Positions 33,801-46,817 are shown, counted from the stretch's first letter. The stretch is DNA of 64,000 nt from Oryctolagus cuniculus (GCF_964237555.1 NC_091432.1:28650484-28714483), one strand, 5' to 3'. The notes: generated from the letters alone by a model not told the origin. Numbers and translations: made by a program.

Positions 33801-34619
33801 CAACACAATTATCATAGAACATAGCTTTTAATTCTTATTTTCAAGGGATCTTTTAAAAGAATTGACAATAAATAAGCTCCATTAACTTGGTCTTCAATTT
33901 TCAGGATGTAGACTTCTGACTTGAATTCCAAGTCGATATTAATTAAAAGGTTCATTCCTTACTAAGCCAAGCATGGCCATGTGAGGCTATATCTGCAGCT
34001 GTTCAGGAGTCTCCAAAAGTCTAGCGTCATGATTGACACTATCAACAATTCTTGGTCATCTTTTGAATATATTTCTGCAAATATGAGTTTTGAGGAAGAA
34101 GATGCGCTAGAAGTGATTTACATTAGTTAATTACTGACATGTCCATACACATGCATTTTACCATCATCTGAATCAATATGCAATTCAGATTGGTCCTAAA
34201 TCCTCTTCACTTTTATTTCATATGAATTTATTACTACTCACTCAGTGCTGTAGAGCTTAATTAAAGTCAGTGGCTGTGTCTCGATTATTCTAATTACTTG
34301 ACACATAGCTTGTGAGCACTTTCAATGCTAAATAATAAGCATGATTCAATACTTCTTATTTTATTTTATTAAACTTTTTTTCTGACCACCAATTATAGAA
34401 AAAAGACTGCAATACACTGGAGAGTGGATGACCTATTGGCACTATCTTCAATTAGTAATGTTATGGGCCATGTCCAAATTCTTAATTTGGTCATCTTTGT
34501 TATTATTGCTGCTCTATTTTATCTGTTTGTATCAGGATACTGATGATATCCCCACTAAAACACACTAGTTATTAAATGTGCATAAAAAGTCTGTGCATGC
34601 TTATTTAAAAGAAACTATA
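33801..34619. other. AT-rich non-repeat DNA, candidate conserved noncoding
   Basis: No repeat family recognised. Several homeodomain-type cores occur in 34115-34325: 'ttagttaattactg', 'agcttaattaaag' and 'attctaattacttg'. No exon-like frame. The functional reading is inference only. Confidence 0.35.
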
Positions 34620-34960
34620 GCATTTGCCAATCTTTCTCCTACCCCTTCATCTTCCTCGTATAACCTGTAAGTGAAGGCTCTCTACCTGTGCCTTTCTATT
34701 CTTAAAGCCAAGTTTTAAATTTCACCTCTCCTCAAAATTAACACTGATTACCACAAATCCCTTACATCTCAGCTCCTTAACACTTACATCTAATACTACA
34801 TTATTTTTATTCATTTTCATATGATATTACAATCTAACAATTTCATCAATTTTATGAGTGAATATCTTATTTTTGTATACATTATACAATTGTCTTTCCC
34901 ATAGTGGATATTAGATTGCTTAAGGTTTTGATTTAAATTTTTAAAATAATGGAAATGCCA
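34620..34960 (+). repeat. L2 LINE 3' region, sense
   Basis: 'aatttcacctctcctcaaaattaacac', 'ttacatctcagctccttaacac' and 'tgtctttcccatagtggatatta' are decayed L2 3' UTR phrases in the right order. Confidence 0.55.
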
Positions 34961-35613
34961 TACCAAATAGGACAAATATCAACCATGTGTTCACTCTTTA
35001 AAATGAATTTAATATAAAATTTTAAAATTACTTGTGATCAATCCTTGCTATCACCTTTGCCCCCAGTGTAAAGTGTGCAGTGTATTGTGTGAAACATTTG
35101 GTGCCAAGATTTGTTTAATGCCCTGCCTATTCTGAAAGTTTTTAACCCTTTCAGCACCAAATGAACTCTTCGCATAACCCTCCTGAGTCAAAGTGAAGAA
35201 TATGGACACATTGCAAGCTTTCTATTCATTGCGTTTCCTGCACTATGCTCAGAGGGATTTGCTTTTTCTCAAAGTAGAGTCTATCAACCAGTCATTGCCA
35301 CCCACGTAAAGGATCATGAAGGATATCAACTACAGACTGTTGAATGGGAATAAAGATCTATATCTATCTAAACTTCTTATGTGCATGTGTGTGTCCATGA
35401 AGTCACAGAAATAGATAGACACAGAAGAGGAGAGGTCACCGGCAGGCCATTAACTTCATGGCCTTCACATCCACTTGTCAAGTCCCAAATTCAAAGGTTA
35501 AAGAAGTGAAATGGCAACAACATCCTCACCTAACGTTCATACTTATAAAATGGACAATCTGGCACATTAGAAAGCTTAAATTCTGTATTTTATGTTCATA
35601 ATTGTCTAATTTT
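34961..35613. other. Non-repeat DNA, no gene recognised
   Basis: Mixed composition; short overlapping phrases such as 'gtgtaaagtgtgcagtgtattgtgtg' but no family or gene. Confidence 0.45.
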
Positions 35614-36169
35614 TTTAATTTTTTATTTAGTAAATATAAATTTCCAAAGTACAGTTTATGGATTACAATGGCTTCCCCCCCCATAATTTCCCTCCCACTC
35701 GCACCCCTCCCATCTCCTGCTCCCTCTCCGATTCCATTCACATCAAGATTCATTTTCAATTATCTTTATATACAGAAGATCGATTCAGTATATATTAAAT
35801 AAAGATTTTATCCGTTTGCACCCACACAGAAACACAAAGTATAAAATACTGTTTCAGTACTAGTTATAGCATTACTTCACATTGGACAACACATTAAGGA
35901 CAGATCCCACATGAGGAGTAAGTACACAGTGACTCCTGTTGTTGACTTAACAATTTGACACTCTTGTTTATGGCATCAGCAATCTCCCCAGGCTCTAGTC
36001 ATGAGTTGCCAAGGCTATGGAAGCCTTTTGAGTTCGCCGACTTCGATCTTATTCCGACAGGGTCATAGTCAAAGTGGAAGTTCTCTCCTCCCTTCAGAGA
36101 AAGGTACCTCCTTCTTTGATGGCCCGTTCTTTCCACTGGGATCTCATTCGCAGAGATCTTTCATTTAGG
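35614..36169 (-). mobile_element. Young L1 3' UTR, antisense, severely 5'-truncated
   Basis: About 555 bases from the full 3' end (tail and reverse AATAAA-like region at left) to a cut in the 3' UTR at 'atttaggtc'. It differs from other young copies at few positions and keeps CpGs such as 'gttcgccgacttcgatc'. It lacks the internal A run because truncation falls just short of it. Confidence 0.92.
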
Positions 36170-36760
36170 TCTTCCTATTTCCCCAAGAAGAACTCCTTTA
36201 TGAAAAGGTTTTAGTAGCAAGTTTCCTTGTAAGCCTCTCTTAAGAGTTTTTATTACTATATTTTACCAAAAGAAGCGAGCATGTTGGCATCCTCATGTGT
36301 CTCTCTCAGACACAAGGGAACAATGGTGGAGAGAACTGTGAGCCACTGTTGCTTCCCCTCTGGACACCTTTGGGAGATTTCTCCCAGGGGTCTCACTGAA
36401 TCAATTAAGAGGTAGACTAAGTACATGCATTTAACCTTCTTCCTCCTGAACCCTTATTATAGGTACGGGAATGTAATTTATTAAAAAGACACAGAACATG
36501 GAGAAAAAGAAAGAAGATAATAGTGATAAAACTTGGAATCTGGAAAGTAAATGGATGTGTGGTAACAGATTTTGCATTAAGAGGCAAATTCTAGTTCCTT
36601 GGTGTATGGGAGAATGAGAGTTCAGGATAAGAAAATCCATTTGTATCAAAGAATACTCTGAAACCACAGGCATTGTCTACAGAATAAAGATATCCTTGAT
36701 AGGAGAGTGGAAGTAGGCATGCCAAGAACAGCAGGAGCACTGAATATATGCTGTTTGGGA
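36170..36760. other. Unassigned DNA, possibly start of the following old L1
   Basis: No clear family. The right half (from about 36400) has the composition of old L1 5' UTRs and may belong to the next element. Confidence 0.35.
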
Positions 36761-39231
36761 GGCAGCTAGTTACCTGATACTTTTCCCCTTACTCAAATGT
36801 GAGAAGCTCTCTCTCTGCAGCTTCCTGGTCTGGCATTAACAACATGTAAAGATTGAAACAAACTGAACAATTAACAGTTAGCAATAATTCTCAGATCTGT
36901 AAGGGAAGAACACACTCAAACCACTGTCCATAACTGGAGACATGAGCAGGCAAGACATTTGATCACTACTTACCAAATTAGGAACTCACAAACAGAAACC
37001 TCTGGAGGAAACATTGCTGGGTAGGAAACCCTGAACGGAAACTGACGTATTTTTACAAAGGCTGATGTGGATCAATCTGAGAATTAAAACTCTAAGAACC
37101 AAGAATAAGGGGTTTCTCACACTTTATCTCTAGAGTCCAACCAGGTTCTCATAGTAAATACTACAGACAAATCTCTCATGCTTCCAGCACAGAAAGAGGA
37201 AAAGTAGCTATTTTGAAATTAGCTAGAGCACTCCATTCTTTCCAAGGCCTGCCTTGGACAGAAGTTATTTTATTAAAGCTTAAACTATTGGGTTTTTTCA
37301 GAGCTAACTGACTGGGAGCAGGAGGATTTCCTGTTTAAATCACCTCTATCAATCCTCTTCTACCTAAGCCGGGTGAAGGATGATTGGGAAACACTTAGGA
37401 AGCTCACATTACAGAGGCACAGGCTCACTAAAGACCCATATCTAATCAGAATGCTTTCCCTCCACCACATCTCACCTCCACATTATTAGAGGCCTGTTTA
37501 TTCCTGCATCACATCTGACTATCAGGAAAAAATGATATGGCTAAAGGCAAAAAATAATTTGAGGAGACAATCCAAATATCAAAATCAAACTCAATAAGGC
37601 AATGATGTTAGAATTATCAGACTAATATTGGAAAACAACTATAATATGTAGGGGTTCTATTGGATGAAGCAGATATCATGCCAGAATAAAGGGATGAGAT
37701 TGGAGAGAGTCAGAAATTTTAAGCAAGAATAAAAAATGCTAAGATCAAAAATACTGTAACAAAGAGGAAAATGCCTTTATTGGGCTCATCAGTAGACTGG
37801 AACATGAACTCAGAATCATTGATCTTGAAGGTATCTCAGTGGCAACTTGCAAAACTAAAGAGTAAAGAGGAAAATTGCAGAAATAAAAAGCTGAATTAAG
37901 TGGTATGGCATACATTTAATAAGAACACAATAAGGAGAACAAAATAAACAAATAGAAATAATATTTGAAAGGAATAATAACGGAGAATTTTTCAAATTAA
38001 TATCTGACTCCAAATCACAGATCTAGAAAACTCAGAACACATGCAGCAGCATAAATTCCAACAAAGCTACATCTAGGAATATAACATTCAAAATGAAAAA
38101 AAAAATGAAAGCTAAAGAAAAAATCCTGAAGGAAGGCAGAAGAATAAAAAAGAACACCTACTATATCCGTAGAAGAGCAAGCATAAGAGTTATATCCAAC
38201 TTCTCAGGAACCATTCAGGCAAGAAGAAAGTGGCGTGAAATATTTAAAGTGTTGAGAAGGAAAAAAAAATCAACCTAGAATTTTTTGTTCTGTGAAAGTC
38301 CCCTTCACAAAAATGAAGATGAAATAAAGAAATTTCCCGGTCACTCAAAAGATTTGAGGAGTGTGTTGGCATTAAGCCAGTCTTGCCAGAAATGTTGAAA
38401 GAAATTCTTTAGAGAGAAGGCAAATGATGCAAATCACAAACTTGGATACATAAAGAAAGCAAGAGAACCAGCAAAGGCATAGGGAAGGTAAAATAAAAAC
38501 CTATTTTTTCTTATTTTTAATTGATCTGAGAGATGTTTATTCAAAAACAGTAGTAGCCATGTATTTAATTAAGTTTTCAAATACAAGGAGTCTTCAAAAA
38601 GTTCACAGGAAGTAAGTAGTGTGAAAATGTGTATTGTGAAAAAACTACATGTGGTTTCAAATTTTATTCAATCAAAGTAAACTTACCTTTTATTTCCATT
38701 TTCCAAAAAGCTTTGTGACATATGATTCTATATACTGTCTGTACATCAAATGAAGGACAATAATGATACAAGGGACGTGAAGGGTGAGTAATGATTGCTT
38801 TGATATCTAAAGTTACTTGCATATGAAATAGACTTGGTTAGTTGTAATGTATATTATAAACCCTATGACAATCATGAAAAAAGAAGTATAACAGATATGC
38901 TAAGAAAGGAAAGAAGATAAAATGTTCAATTAAAACCACAAAAGGTAGAAAACAAAAATCAGAAAAAAGGACAGGGGCAATGAATAGAAAATAGTAACAT
39001 ATATGTTATGTCTGAAGAAATAAAATAACATGCTAGTTGTCCTACTATCATCCACTTAGCACAGAACACTTCACTTCTGGTCATTTAAAACGTGAACAGA
39101 TATACCATACACCAGCAATGAACAATTTTCCAACAGACAATAGTTGTATGTCGAATTAATTTTAATTCTGTAACTATCTAAATAGAGATGATATCAGATA
39201 CCACAGTTAAGTCCCATAAGATTGTACCCCC
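36761..39231 (+). mobile_element. Old sense L1 (L1M/HAL1-like): 5' UTR, ORF1 region and inter-ORF region
   Basis: 5' UTR-like sequence leads into an ORF1-like region (37600-38440): 'tctagaaaactcagaacacatgcagc', 'gggaaggtaaaataaaaacc' and a lysine/arginine-rich 61-codon frame at 38093-38278. The usual region between ORF1 and ORF2 follows ('gtaatgtatattataaaccctatgac', 'caattaaaaccacaaaagg'). It stops before ORF2. A mariner-like MITE is inserted at 38581-38722. Frames are broken throughout. A HAL1 (ORF1-only L1) origin would also explain the missing ORF2. Confidence 0.65.
38581..38722 (+). mobile_element. Mariner-like MITE with TA flanks
   Basis: About 140 bases flanked by TA. The ends are roughly inverted ('aggagtcttcaaaaagttcac' on the left, 'ccaaaaagctttgtgaca' on the right) and the middle reads 'aaaaactacatgtggtttcaaa'. 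This is the pattern of mariner-derived MITEs. A partial relative is at 49205-49292. Confidence 0.55.
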
Positions 39232-39561
39232 TTGGGGCCAGTGCTGCGGCATAGTAGGCTAAGACGTCGCCTGTGGTGCCAGCATCCCATATGGGTGCTG
39301 GTTGGTGTCCCAACTGCTCCTCTTCCTATCCAGCTCTCTGGTATGGCCTGGGAAAGCAGTGAAAGATGGCCCAAGTACTTGAACTTCCTATACCCATGTG
39401 GGAACCCAGAAGAAGCTCCTGCCTCCTGGTTGCAAATCAGCCCAGCTCTGGCTGTTACGGCCATATGGGAAGTGAACCAGCGGATGGAAGACCTCTCTCT
39501 CTGTCTCTCCCTCTCTCTGTAACTCTACCTCTCAAATAAATAAAATTAAAAAAAAAAAAAA
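39232..39561 (+). mobile_element. CSINE, sense, intermediate age
   Basis: 'ggggccagtgctgcggcatagtaggc' start, central 'gcctgggaaagcagtgaaagatggcc', a CT repeat near 39493-39520, and an AATAAA-rich end with A14. No clear duplication. Confidence 0.9.
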
Positions 39562-39669
39562 GTCCTCCACCTCAGATGCCAATTGCAGGTCTAAAGTATG
39601 TCCTGTTCTTTTGACTAAAAGGCACTTTCACATGTTCAGCATGTGGAAGCTCTCCAAATCTCGTCTTTT

Positions 39670-42010
39670 TGTCCTTTTTATTTTAATTTTAGTTAGCTTT
39701 TAACAGATTCAATGAGATTTGTAGATACAATTCTAAGAACACAATGCTATCCCCTTCCTCCCTCCCTCCTCCTTCTGCCTCCCATCTTCTTTTTTCTCCC
39801 TTTCTGTCCTTTTTTTAGATTTTGAGATAATATATTTTAAAATTATATTAGTGTAAAAAAGGAATTCTTCACTGAATAGGAAATTTAACAAGTAAAAGCA
39901 AAAAAAAAAAAACCCTCATGTTTAGTGGAAACATAGATAACAGCTATAAACAATAAGTTAATGAAAAAAATAATCATTTCACCCATATATAGTAAATTTT
40001 AAAGTAATCACAGATTATTAAAACTATAGTAATATACCATTCTTAACCATCGGTTTGACAAAGTTATAAAACAAGGTCTTACATAACTATATTTGCAGCA
40101 ATACTGATACACATTGACTTTTTTTTTCTTTACTTTTGTTTTTTAAGTATTAGCTCCTTCACAGAAGGGAGAACATGCAATATTTTCTTTCTGGGTCTGG
40201 CTATTTCATTGAACATGATGTCCTCCTGTTGTATCCACTTTGCTGCAAATGGTAGAATCTCATTCTTTTTCATGGATGAATAATATTCCATTGTGTATAT
40301 ATACTGCATTTCGTTTATCCATTTATCTGATTATGGACACTTTGGTTCCAAATTTTCATTATTGTGAATAGTTCTGCTATAAACATGGTGGTACAGGTAT
40401 CTTTAGTATATTGTGCGCAAGTCTTTTGGGTAGATACTCAGTAGTGGAATTGCTAGATCATATGGCTAGTCTATTTCCAGTTTCTTAAGAAATCTCCACA
40501 CTGTTTTGCTCAGTGGCTGCACTAATTTACATTCCCACCAATGCTGTTTAAGTGTTTCCCTTTGTCCACAATTTCTTCAGCATTTGTTACTCTGTGTCTC
40601 AGAATTTAGCCATTCTGACAGGGGTGATGCAGTGTGTTATTGTGGTTTTGATTTGCATTTCCCAGATAATTAGTGATGCTGATCATTTTTTCATATATTT
40701 ATTAGACATTTGTATTTCTTCTTTTGAGAATTGTCTGTTGAATTCCTTTTCCCATTTCTCAACTGGTTTTTTTTTTTTCTGTTATTGTTGAATTTTTAAA
40801 GTTGTGGATATATTAGGGGTATAAATCATTTGTTAGATAGGTGGTTTTCAAGTATTTTTTCCATTTTTTTTGGATGTATCTTCACTATATTGATCATTTC
40901 CTTTGCTGTGCAAAAGCTTCTGAGTTTGATATAGTACCATTTGTTCAGTTTTTCTTTTGTTGCCTGTGCTTTGGGGTCTTGTCCAAGAAGTTGTCTCCCA
41001 TACCAATGTCTTGGAGTGTTTCCCATACATTTTATTCCAACAACTTTAGTCTCAGGTCTTAAATTTAGGTCTTTAATCCATCTTGCGTTGATTTTTGTAT
41101 ATGGTGAGACTTATGGATCTAATTTTATTCTTCTACATATATACATCCAGTTTTGCCAGCACCATTTGTTAAAGAGATTATCCTAATCCCACTGTATGGT
41201 CCAAGTACTTTTGCCAAAAATCAATTGGCTGAATGTATGTGGATTAATTTCTGGGCTCTCTGTTCTGTTCCATTGATCTATGTATCAGTTTTTATGTCAG
41301 TACTAAACTGTTTTAATCACTATAGCTTTGTAGTATGCTTTGAAATTATGTATTGTAATGCTTCCAGCTTGATTTTCTTTCTCAGGATCACTTTGGTTAT
41401 TTGTGGTCTTTTGTGTTTTCATATGAATTTTAGCATTTCTTTCTAACTCTGTAAAGAATGTCATTGGTATTTTGATAGGGATTACATTGAACCTGTAAAT
41501 TGTTTTAAGTAGTATAGACATGTTAATGATACTGGTTCTTCCAATCCATGAGCAAGGAATATCTTTCCATTTTCTTGTGTGTCCTAAATGCTTTAATCAA
41601 TGTTTGAGAATTTTCAATGTAGAGATCTTTCACTTCTTTTGTTAAATTTATTCCTAAACATTTGATTATTTCTGGCTATTGTGAATAATATTTCTTTCTT
41701 GATTTCTCTTTCTGTGAGTTCATCATTAACGTACCAAAAAGCTACTATTTTTTGTAAGTTTTATTTTGTAACTTGTAATTTTACTGAATAGGTTTACTAA
41801 TTCTAACAGCTTTTTAGTGGCATGTTTAGGTTTTTCCATGTAGAACATCATGTCATTTGCAAACATGGATAATGTGACTTCTTCTTTTCTGATTTCGATG
41901 CCCTTTATTTCTTGATCTTCCCTAATTGTTCTTGCTAAAATTTGCAGTACTATATTGAGTAAGACTGGAGAAAGTGGACACCCTTTTCTTGTTCCAGATC
42001 TGTGGGGAAA
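39670..42010 (-). mobile_element. Old L1, antisense, 3' UTR to ORF2 RT
   Basis: Antisense of an L1 3' end (C-rich block near 39748), the ORF2 C-terminus (40150-40560), the middle of ORF2 and the segment after FADD, ending near 42008 at the antisense of the 'SRSGTRQ'-type region. Short minus-strand frames show ORF2 pieces ('LHSKGNDQYSEDTSKK', 'MTFFTELERNAKIHMK') but none is long. It is a different L1 lineage from the young copies, with a distinct 3' UTR. Confidence 0.8.
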
Positions 42011-42042
42011 TGCTCAGTTTTTGACATGTCCTTTATTACATC

Positions 42043-42210
42043 AGCATGATGTAATAAAACCACTGGATACTGATGATGAATTTAAACCTCTGCTACTTTT
42101 CCTCCATTGAGGTTTTACAGTAGGACAGCATGATGTAATAAAACCACTGGATACTGATGATGAATTTAAACCTCTGCTACTTTTCCTCCATTGAGGTTTT
42201 ACAGTAGGAC
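42043..42210. repeat. Perfect tandem duplication, 2 x 84 bp
   Basis: The unit beginning 'agcatgatgtaataaaacc' and ending 'ttttacagtaggac' is present twice without a single difference (42043-42126 and 42127-42210). The surrounding 42011-42334 is not L1 and I cannot assign it to a family. Identity implies a recent event. Confidence 0.97.
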
Positions 42211-42334
42211 AGAAATTTCCAAAGCTCTAATCACATGATTGGTTACCTTTGGAAAATAACCCCATATCTTGAGGCTATCCACGAACCACCTGCTATCAAT
42301 TATCTCATTAGCATATAAGTACCTGGATATTCTT

Positions 42335-44365
42335 TGCAGATCTAGACAAAATGATACAAAAACTCACATGGAAACACAAGAAATCCCAAATAACTATAGT
42401 AATTTTATAAAACACAAAGAAAGATAGATGCATCATAATATCCTATTTTAAGAAGTACTACACAATGGTTAGAATCAAAAAACCTGGTACTGGCACAACA
42501 ACAGACATGTAGACCAATGGAACAGAACAGAAGTTTAGGAAGTCAATCCATGCATCTACAACCAACTTATCTTTGACAAAGGAGAAAAAAAAATCTATCT
42601 CTAGAGCAAGGACAGTCTCTGTAACAAATGGTGCTGGAGAAACTGGATCTTCATGTCCAGAAGTATGAAAATAGACCCCTACCTTACACCTTACATAAAA
42701 ATATATTCAAAATATATCAAAGACCTAAATCTATGACTTGTTACCATCAAATATTATGGAAACTCTGTAAGATGTTGGAATAGGCAAAGACTTCCCCGGG
42801 GAGGGGGGGGGGACAGAATACTAGATAATCAAAGCCAAAATGGAAATTAGTATTACATCAAGCTAAGAAGCTTCCACACTGCAAAAGAAAAAAGCTTTCA
42901 CACTCAGCAAATTGAAGAAACAACCCACAGAATGGGAAAAAATATTTGCAAACTACACAACTTATGAAGAGATAACATCCAGAATCTGTAAAGAACTCAA
43001 GAAATTCAACAACAATCAAACAATCCAGTAAAGAAATTGGCAGAGGACTTGAACAGCCATTTTGCAAGAAAAGAAATTCAAATGGCCAACAGACACCTGA
43101 AAAAATGCTCAGGAACAGTAGCCATCAAGGAAATGCAAATCAAAACCACAATCAGGTTTCACTTCACTCTAGTTAGAATGGCTCTCATACAAAAATCAAG
43201 AAACAACAAATGGTGGTGAGGATATGGGGGAAAATGTACCTTAATCTACTATTGGTAGGAATGTAAACTGGTGCAACCACTGTGGAAGATAATACAAAGA
43301 TACCTCAGGAATTGAATATATACCTCCCATATGATCCAGTCATCCCACTCCTGAGAATTTACCCAAACCAAAAGGAATCAGTTTATGAAAAAGTTATCTG
43401 TACTCCCATGTTCATTGCAGCTCAATCTACAATAGCTAAAATATGGAATTAACCCAGATGTCTATCAACTGTTGACTGGATAAAGAAATTATAGTATATA
43501 TACACATTATGGAGTATTACTCGGCTATAAAAAATGAAATCCTGTCTTTTGCAACACGGTGGACATAACTGGAAACAATTGTATTTAGTGAAATAAGCCA
43601 ATCCCAAAAAGACAGATATCATATATTTTCCCTGATTCAAGGTAACTAATAGAGTACCTAAAATGTAATGATTAGAGTGAAGTGGACATTTTGAGAGGCT
43701 ATGATTGCTTATAGCCCTTGTCTCTTCTATTGAGGAATGATTTTTTTTTCATACTATTTGTTAACCTCTTTTATTTAGTATAGGTTAACTATATGGTCAT
43801 TAAGTTATCTGAAAATATATCTTTGTAGGCCGGTGCCACGGCTCACTCGGCTAATCCTCTGCATTGAGGCGCTGGCACACCGGGTTCTAGTCCCGGTCGG
43901 GGCGCCGGATTCTGTCCCAGTTGCCCCTCTTCCAGGCCAGCTCTATGCTGTGGCCAGGGAGTGCAGTGGAGGATGGCCCAAGTGCTTGGGCCCTGCACCC
44001 CATGGGAGACCAGGAGAAGCACCTGGCTCCTGCCATCAGATCAGCGTGGTGCGCCAGCCGCAGCGCACCGGCCGCGGCGGTCATTGGAGGGTGAACCAAC
44101 GGCAAAGGAAAACCTTTCTCTCTGTCTCTCTCTCTCTCACTGTCCACTCTGCCTGTCAAAAAAAAAAAAAAAAAAAAGAAAAGAAAATATATCTTTGTAA
44201 AAATTGAGAATGGGGATGGGAGAGATGGAGGTGGAATAAGGGTTGGAGCATTGGCAGGAGGGAGGGTAGGATGGGAAGTATCAATATGTTCCTAAATCAA
44301 TATATACATGAAATACATGAAAGTTTCGTAACAAAAATAATTTTAAAACATTTAAAAATACAAAA
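42335..44365 (+). mobile_element. Old sense L1, ORF2 middle to 3' end, with a young CSINE
   Basis: Runs from the post-RT region ('atggaaacacaagaaatccc') through the cysteine-containing C-terminus ('aaatggtggtgaggatatggg', 'gtaggaatgtaaactggtgc') to a G-rich 3' UTR and an A-rich end. Frames are interrupted. It faces the antisense L1 on the left, so the two form a divergent inverted repeat around the 84-bp duplication. A G11 run lies near 42801. Confidence 0.82.
43828..44182 (+). mobile_element. Young CSINE, sense, 17-bp target-site duplication
   Basis: Near-consensus copy with a B-box at 43883-43893, a GC-rich core at 44046-44080 and an A tail. 'gaaaatatatctttgta' is perfectly duplicated at 43811-43827 and 44183-44199. 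Confidence 0.96.
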
Positions 44366-44589
44366 AAAAAAATAGACCCACCCAACAAGGTTATCAAAAA
44401 AAGATGACTTCTGATGTATAAATGCTGGTCTTCTCCTCAGGGTTCCTTCTACATTTCTTCCCTTATATTGAACCACACAAAAATTTCTATTTTCTTTAAA
44501 AAATGGCCATTTTTCCTTTTCCCCCTTGTACACACATAGGCAAAGGTATACCTAGCTACCGTAACATGGATAGCCACTAGCCTGCCTGA

Positions 44590-44592
<3 letters not shown>

Positions 44593-44623
<31 letters not shown>
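44593..44623 (+). repeat. (GA)n microsatellite
   Basis: About fourteen GA units with no SINE attached. Confidence 0.95.
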
Positions 44624-44624
<1 letters not shown>

Positions 44625-44728
44625 CACAAATTACTAACACCAGAAATGAAAAGGAGATATCATTCACATTCCTAAGGACATATAAGATATAATAAAAGAA
44701 TATTATGAATAAATTCGTGACACAAATT

Positions 44729-45086
44729 ATTTTTTATTTTTTTATTTTTATTTTTTGACAGGCAGAGTGGACAGTGAGAGAGAGAGACAGAGAGATAGGT
44801 CTTCCTTTGCTGCTGGTTCACACTCCAATGGCAGCCACGGCGGGCGCACTGCGGCCGGTGCACCGTGCTGATTCGAAGCCAGGAGCCAGGTGCTTCTCCT
44901 GGTCTCCCATGGGGTGCAGGGCCCAAGCACTTGGGCCATTCTCCACTGCACTCCCTGGCCACAGCATAGAGCTGGCCTGGAAGAGGGGCAACTGGGACAG
45001 AATCTGTTGCCCCGACCAGGACTAGAACCCGGTGTGCCGGCGCCGCAAGGCGGAGGATTTGCCTAGTGAGCCGGGGCACTGGCCCA
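44729..45086 (-). mobile_element. Young CSINE, antisense
   Basis: Sense B-box at 45019-45029, T-rich tail of about 30 bases on the left, CpGs largely kept. 'tgacacaaatt' (44718-44728) and 'tgccacaaatt' (45087-45097) match at 10 of 11. Confidence 0.94.
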
Positions 45087-45412
45087 TGCCACAAATTTGA
45101 TACCTGAGATAAAATTAATCCTCGAAAGACAAAATCTGCTAAAACTTAGAGAAGAAACTATCTGAATAATCTGATATATTAAGTTATTAATATCTAATCA
45201 TCTCTCAAACAGAATGCACAAAGTCGAGTTGAGTTCATTGGTGAATTTCACCAAATATTTAAAGAACACATACCAATTCTCTACCTCTATCAAAAGGTGG
45301 AAGCAAGAAGAATAATACTAAACTTTTCCAATGAGGATTGCATTATATTGCTATTTAAAAAATTTACAGGAAAAGAAATATACAGATGATATGTCTCATG
45401 AAAATAGAAGCA

Positions 45413-46356
45413 AACTTGCCCCAAATGGTAGAGTTAGATGTGCCAGGGGATTTCAATTCAATCCCATCAAGGTGGCAAGTACCAATGCCATCTGACTGCT
45501 CAAAGTGATCAGTTTCAGCTCATAATTGAGCATAATGATAGGATTAAGAGTCAAAGGGATCACATAAACAAGACTAGTGTCTGCTAATAATAATTGATAG
45601 AATTAAAAAGGAGAGAACAATCCAACATGGGAAGCAGGATACACAGCAGACTCATAGAATGGCAGATGTCCTAAACAGCACTCTGGCTTCAGAATCAGCC
45701 CTTAAGGCATTCAGATCTGGCTAAAAAGCCCATGAGAGTATTTCAGGCATAGAAAGCCAAGATAATGTGGCAAAATACAGAAAAAAATGTCCTAAATGAA
45801 AGCTCTCTGCAAGTGAGATCCCAGTGGAAAGAACGGGCCATCAAAGAAGGAGGTACCTTTCTCTGAAGCGAAGAGAGAACTTCCACTTTGATTATAACCT
45901 TGTCTAAATAAGGTCAGAGTCGGCAAACTCAAGAGGTTTCCATAGCCTTGGCAGCTCATGACAAGAGCCTCGGGTGATTACTGACACCATAAACAAGAGT
46001 GTCAACTTTTAAATCAACAACAGGCATCACTGTGCACTTACTCCCCATGTAGGATCTCTGTCTTTAATGTGTTATACTACGTGAATTAATGGTATAGCTA
46101 GTACTCAAACAGTACTTTACACTTTGTGTTTCTGTGTGGGTGCAAACTGTTGAAATATTTACTTAGTATATACTAAATTGATCTTCTGTATATAAATATA
46201 ATTGAAAATGAATGTTGATGTGAATGAGATGAGAGAGGGAGCGGGAGATGGGATGGTTGCAGGTGGGAGGGCGGTTATGGGGGGAAAAGTCAATGTAATC
46301 CAAAATTTGTACTTTGGAAATTTATATTTATTAAATATAAGTTAAAAAAAGAAAAT
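45413..46356 (+). mobile_element. L1 3' UTR, sense, 5'-truncated, nested in old L1
   Basis: Same 3' UTR family as 4300-5490 but about twice as many visible differences; its internal A tract is broken up ('caaaatacagaaaaaaatg'). The AATAAA position reads 'aaatataag', a lost signal or a later mutation. The flanks 'gaaaatagaagcaaac' and 'gaaaatataggcaaaa' are a probable eroded duplication. Confidence 0.9.
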
Positions 46357-46570
46357 ATAGGCAAAAATTCTCAATAAAATATTGAAAATCAAATCCAACA
46401 ACATGTAAAAAGAATTATATGCCACACCTACATAGGATTTTCCCCAGGTGTGCATGGTTATTTCAAATTCTTTTAAAAAAATTAACAAGTCAAATAAACC
46501 AGACAAAGAAAAAATATCACATATACATTTTGATAGATGCAGAAAAATTTGAAATAATCAACCATCCTGA

Positions 46571-46775
46571 AGTGGGTATTTAGTCTGGCCATTAAAACAA
46601 TAGTTAGAATGCCCATAACTCGCATGAAAGTGCCTGAGACTGATACCAGTTTGACTCCTAATTCTAGCTTCCTACTAATGGAGACCCTAGGACTCATGTA
46701 ATTGGATTCCTACTATCTGCATCAGAGACCTGGATTAGGGTCATGCTTCCCAGCTTCAGCAGTACCTCAGCAATT

Positions 46776-46817
<42 letters not shown>

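Noticed and set aside
40941..41446. Plus-strand frames of 70-100 codons with membrane-like composition
   Set aside because: They are antisense shadows of L1 ORF2; T-rich antisense reads as Phe/Leu/Ile-rich protein.
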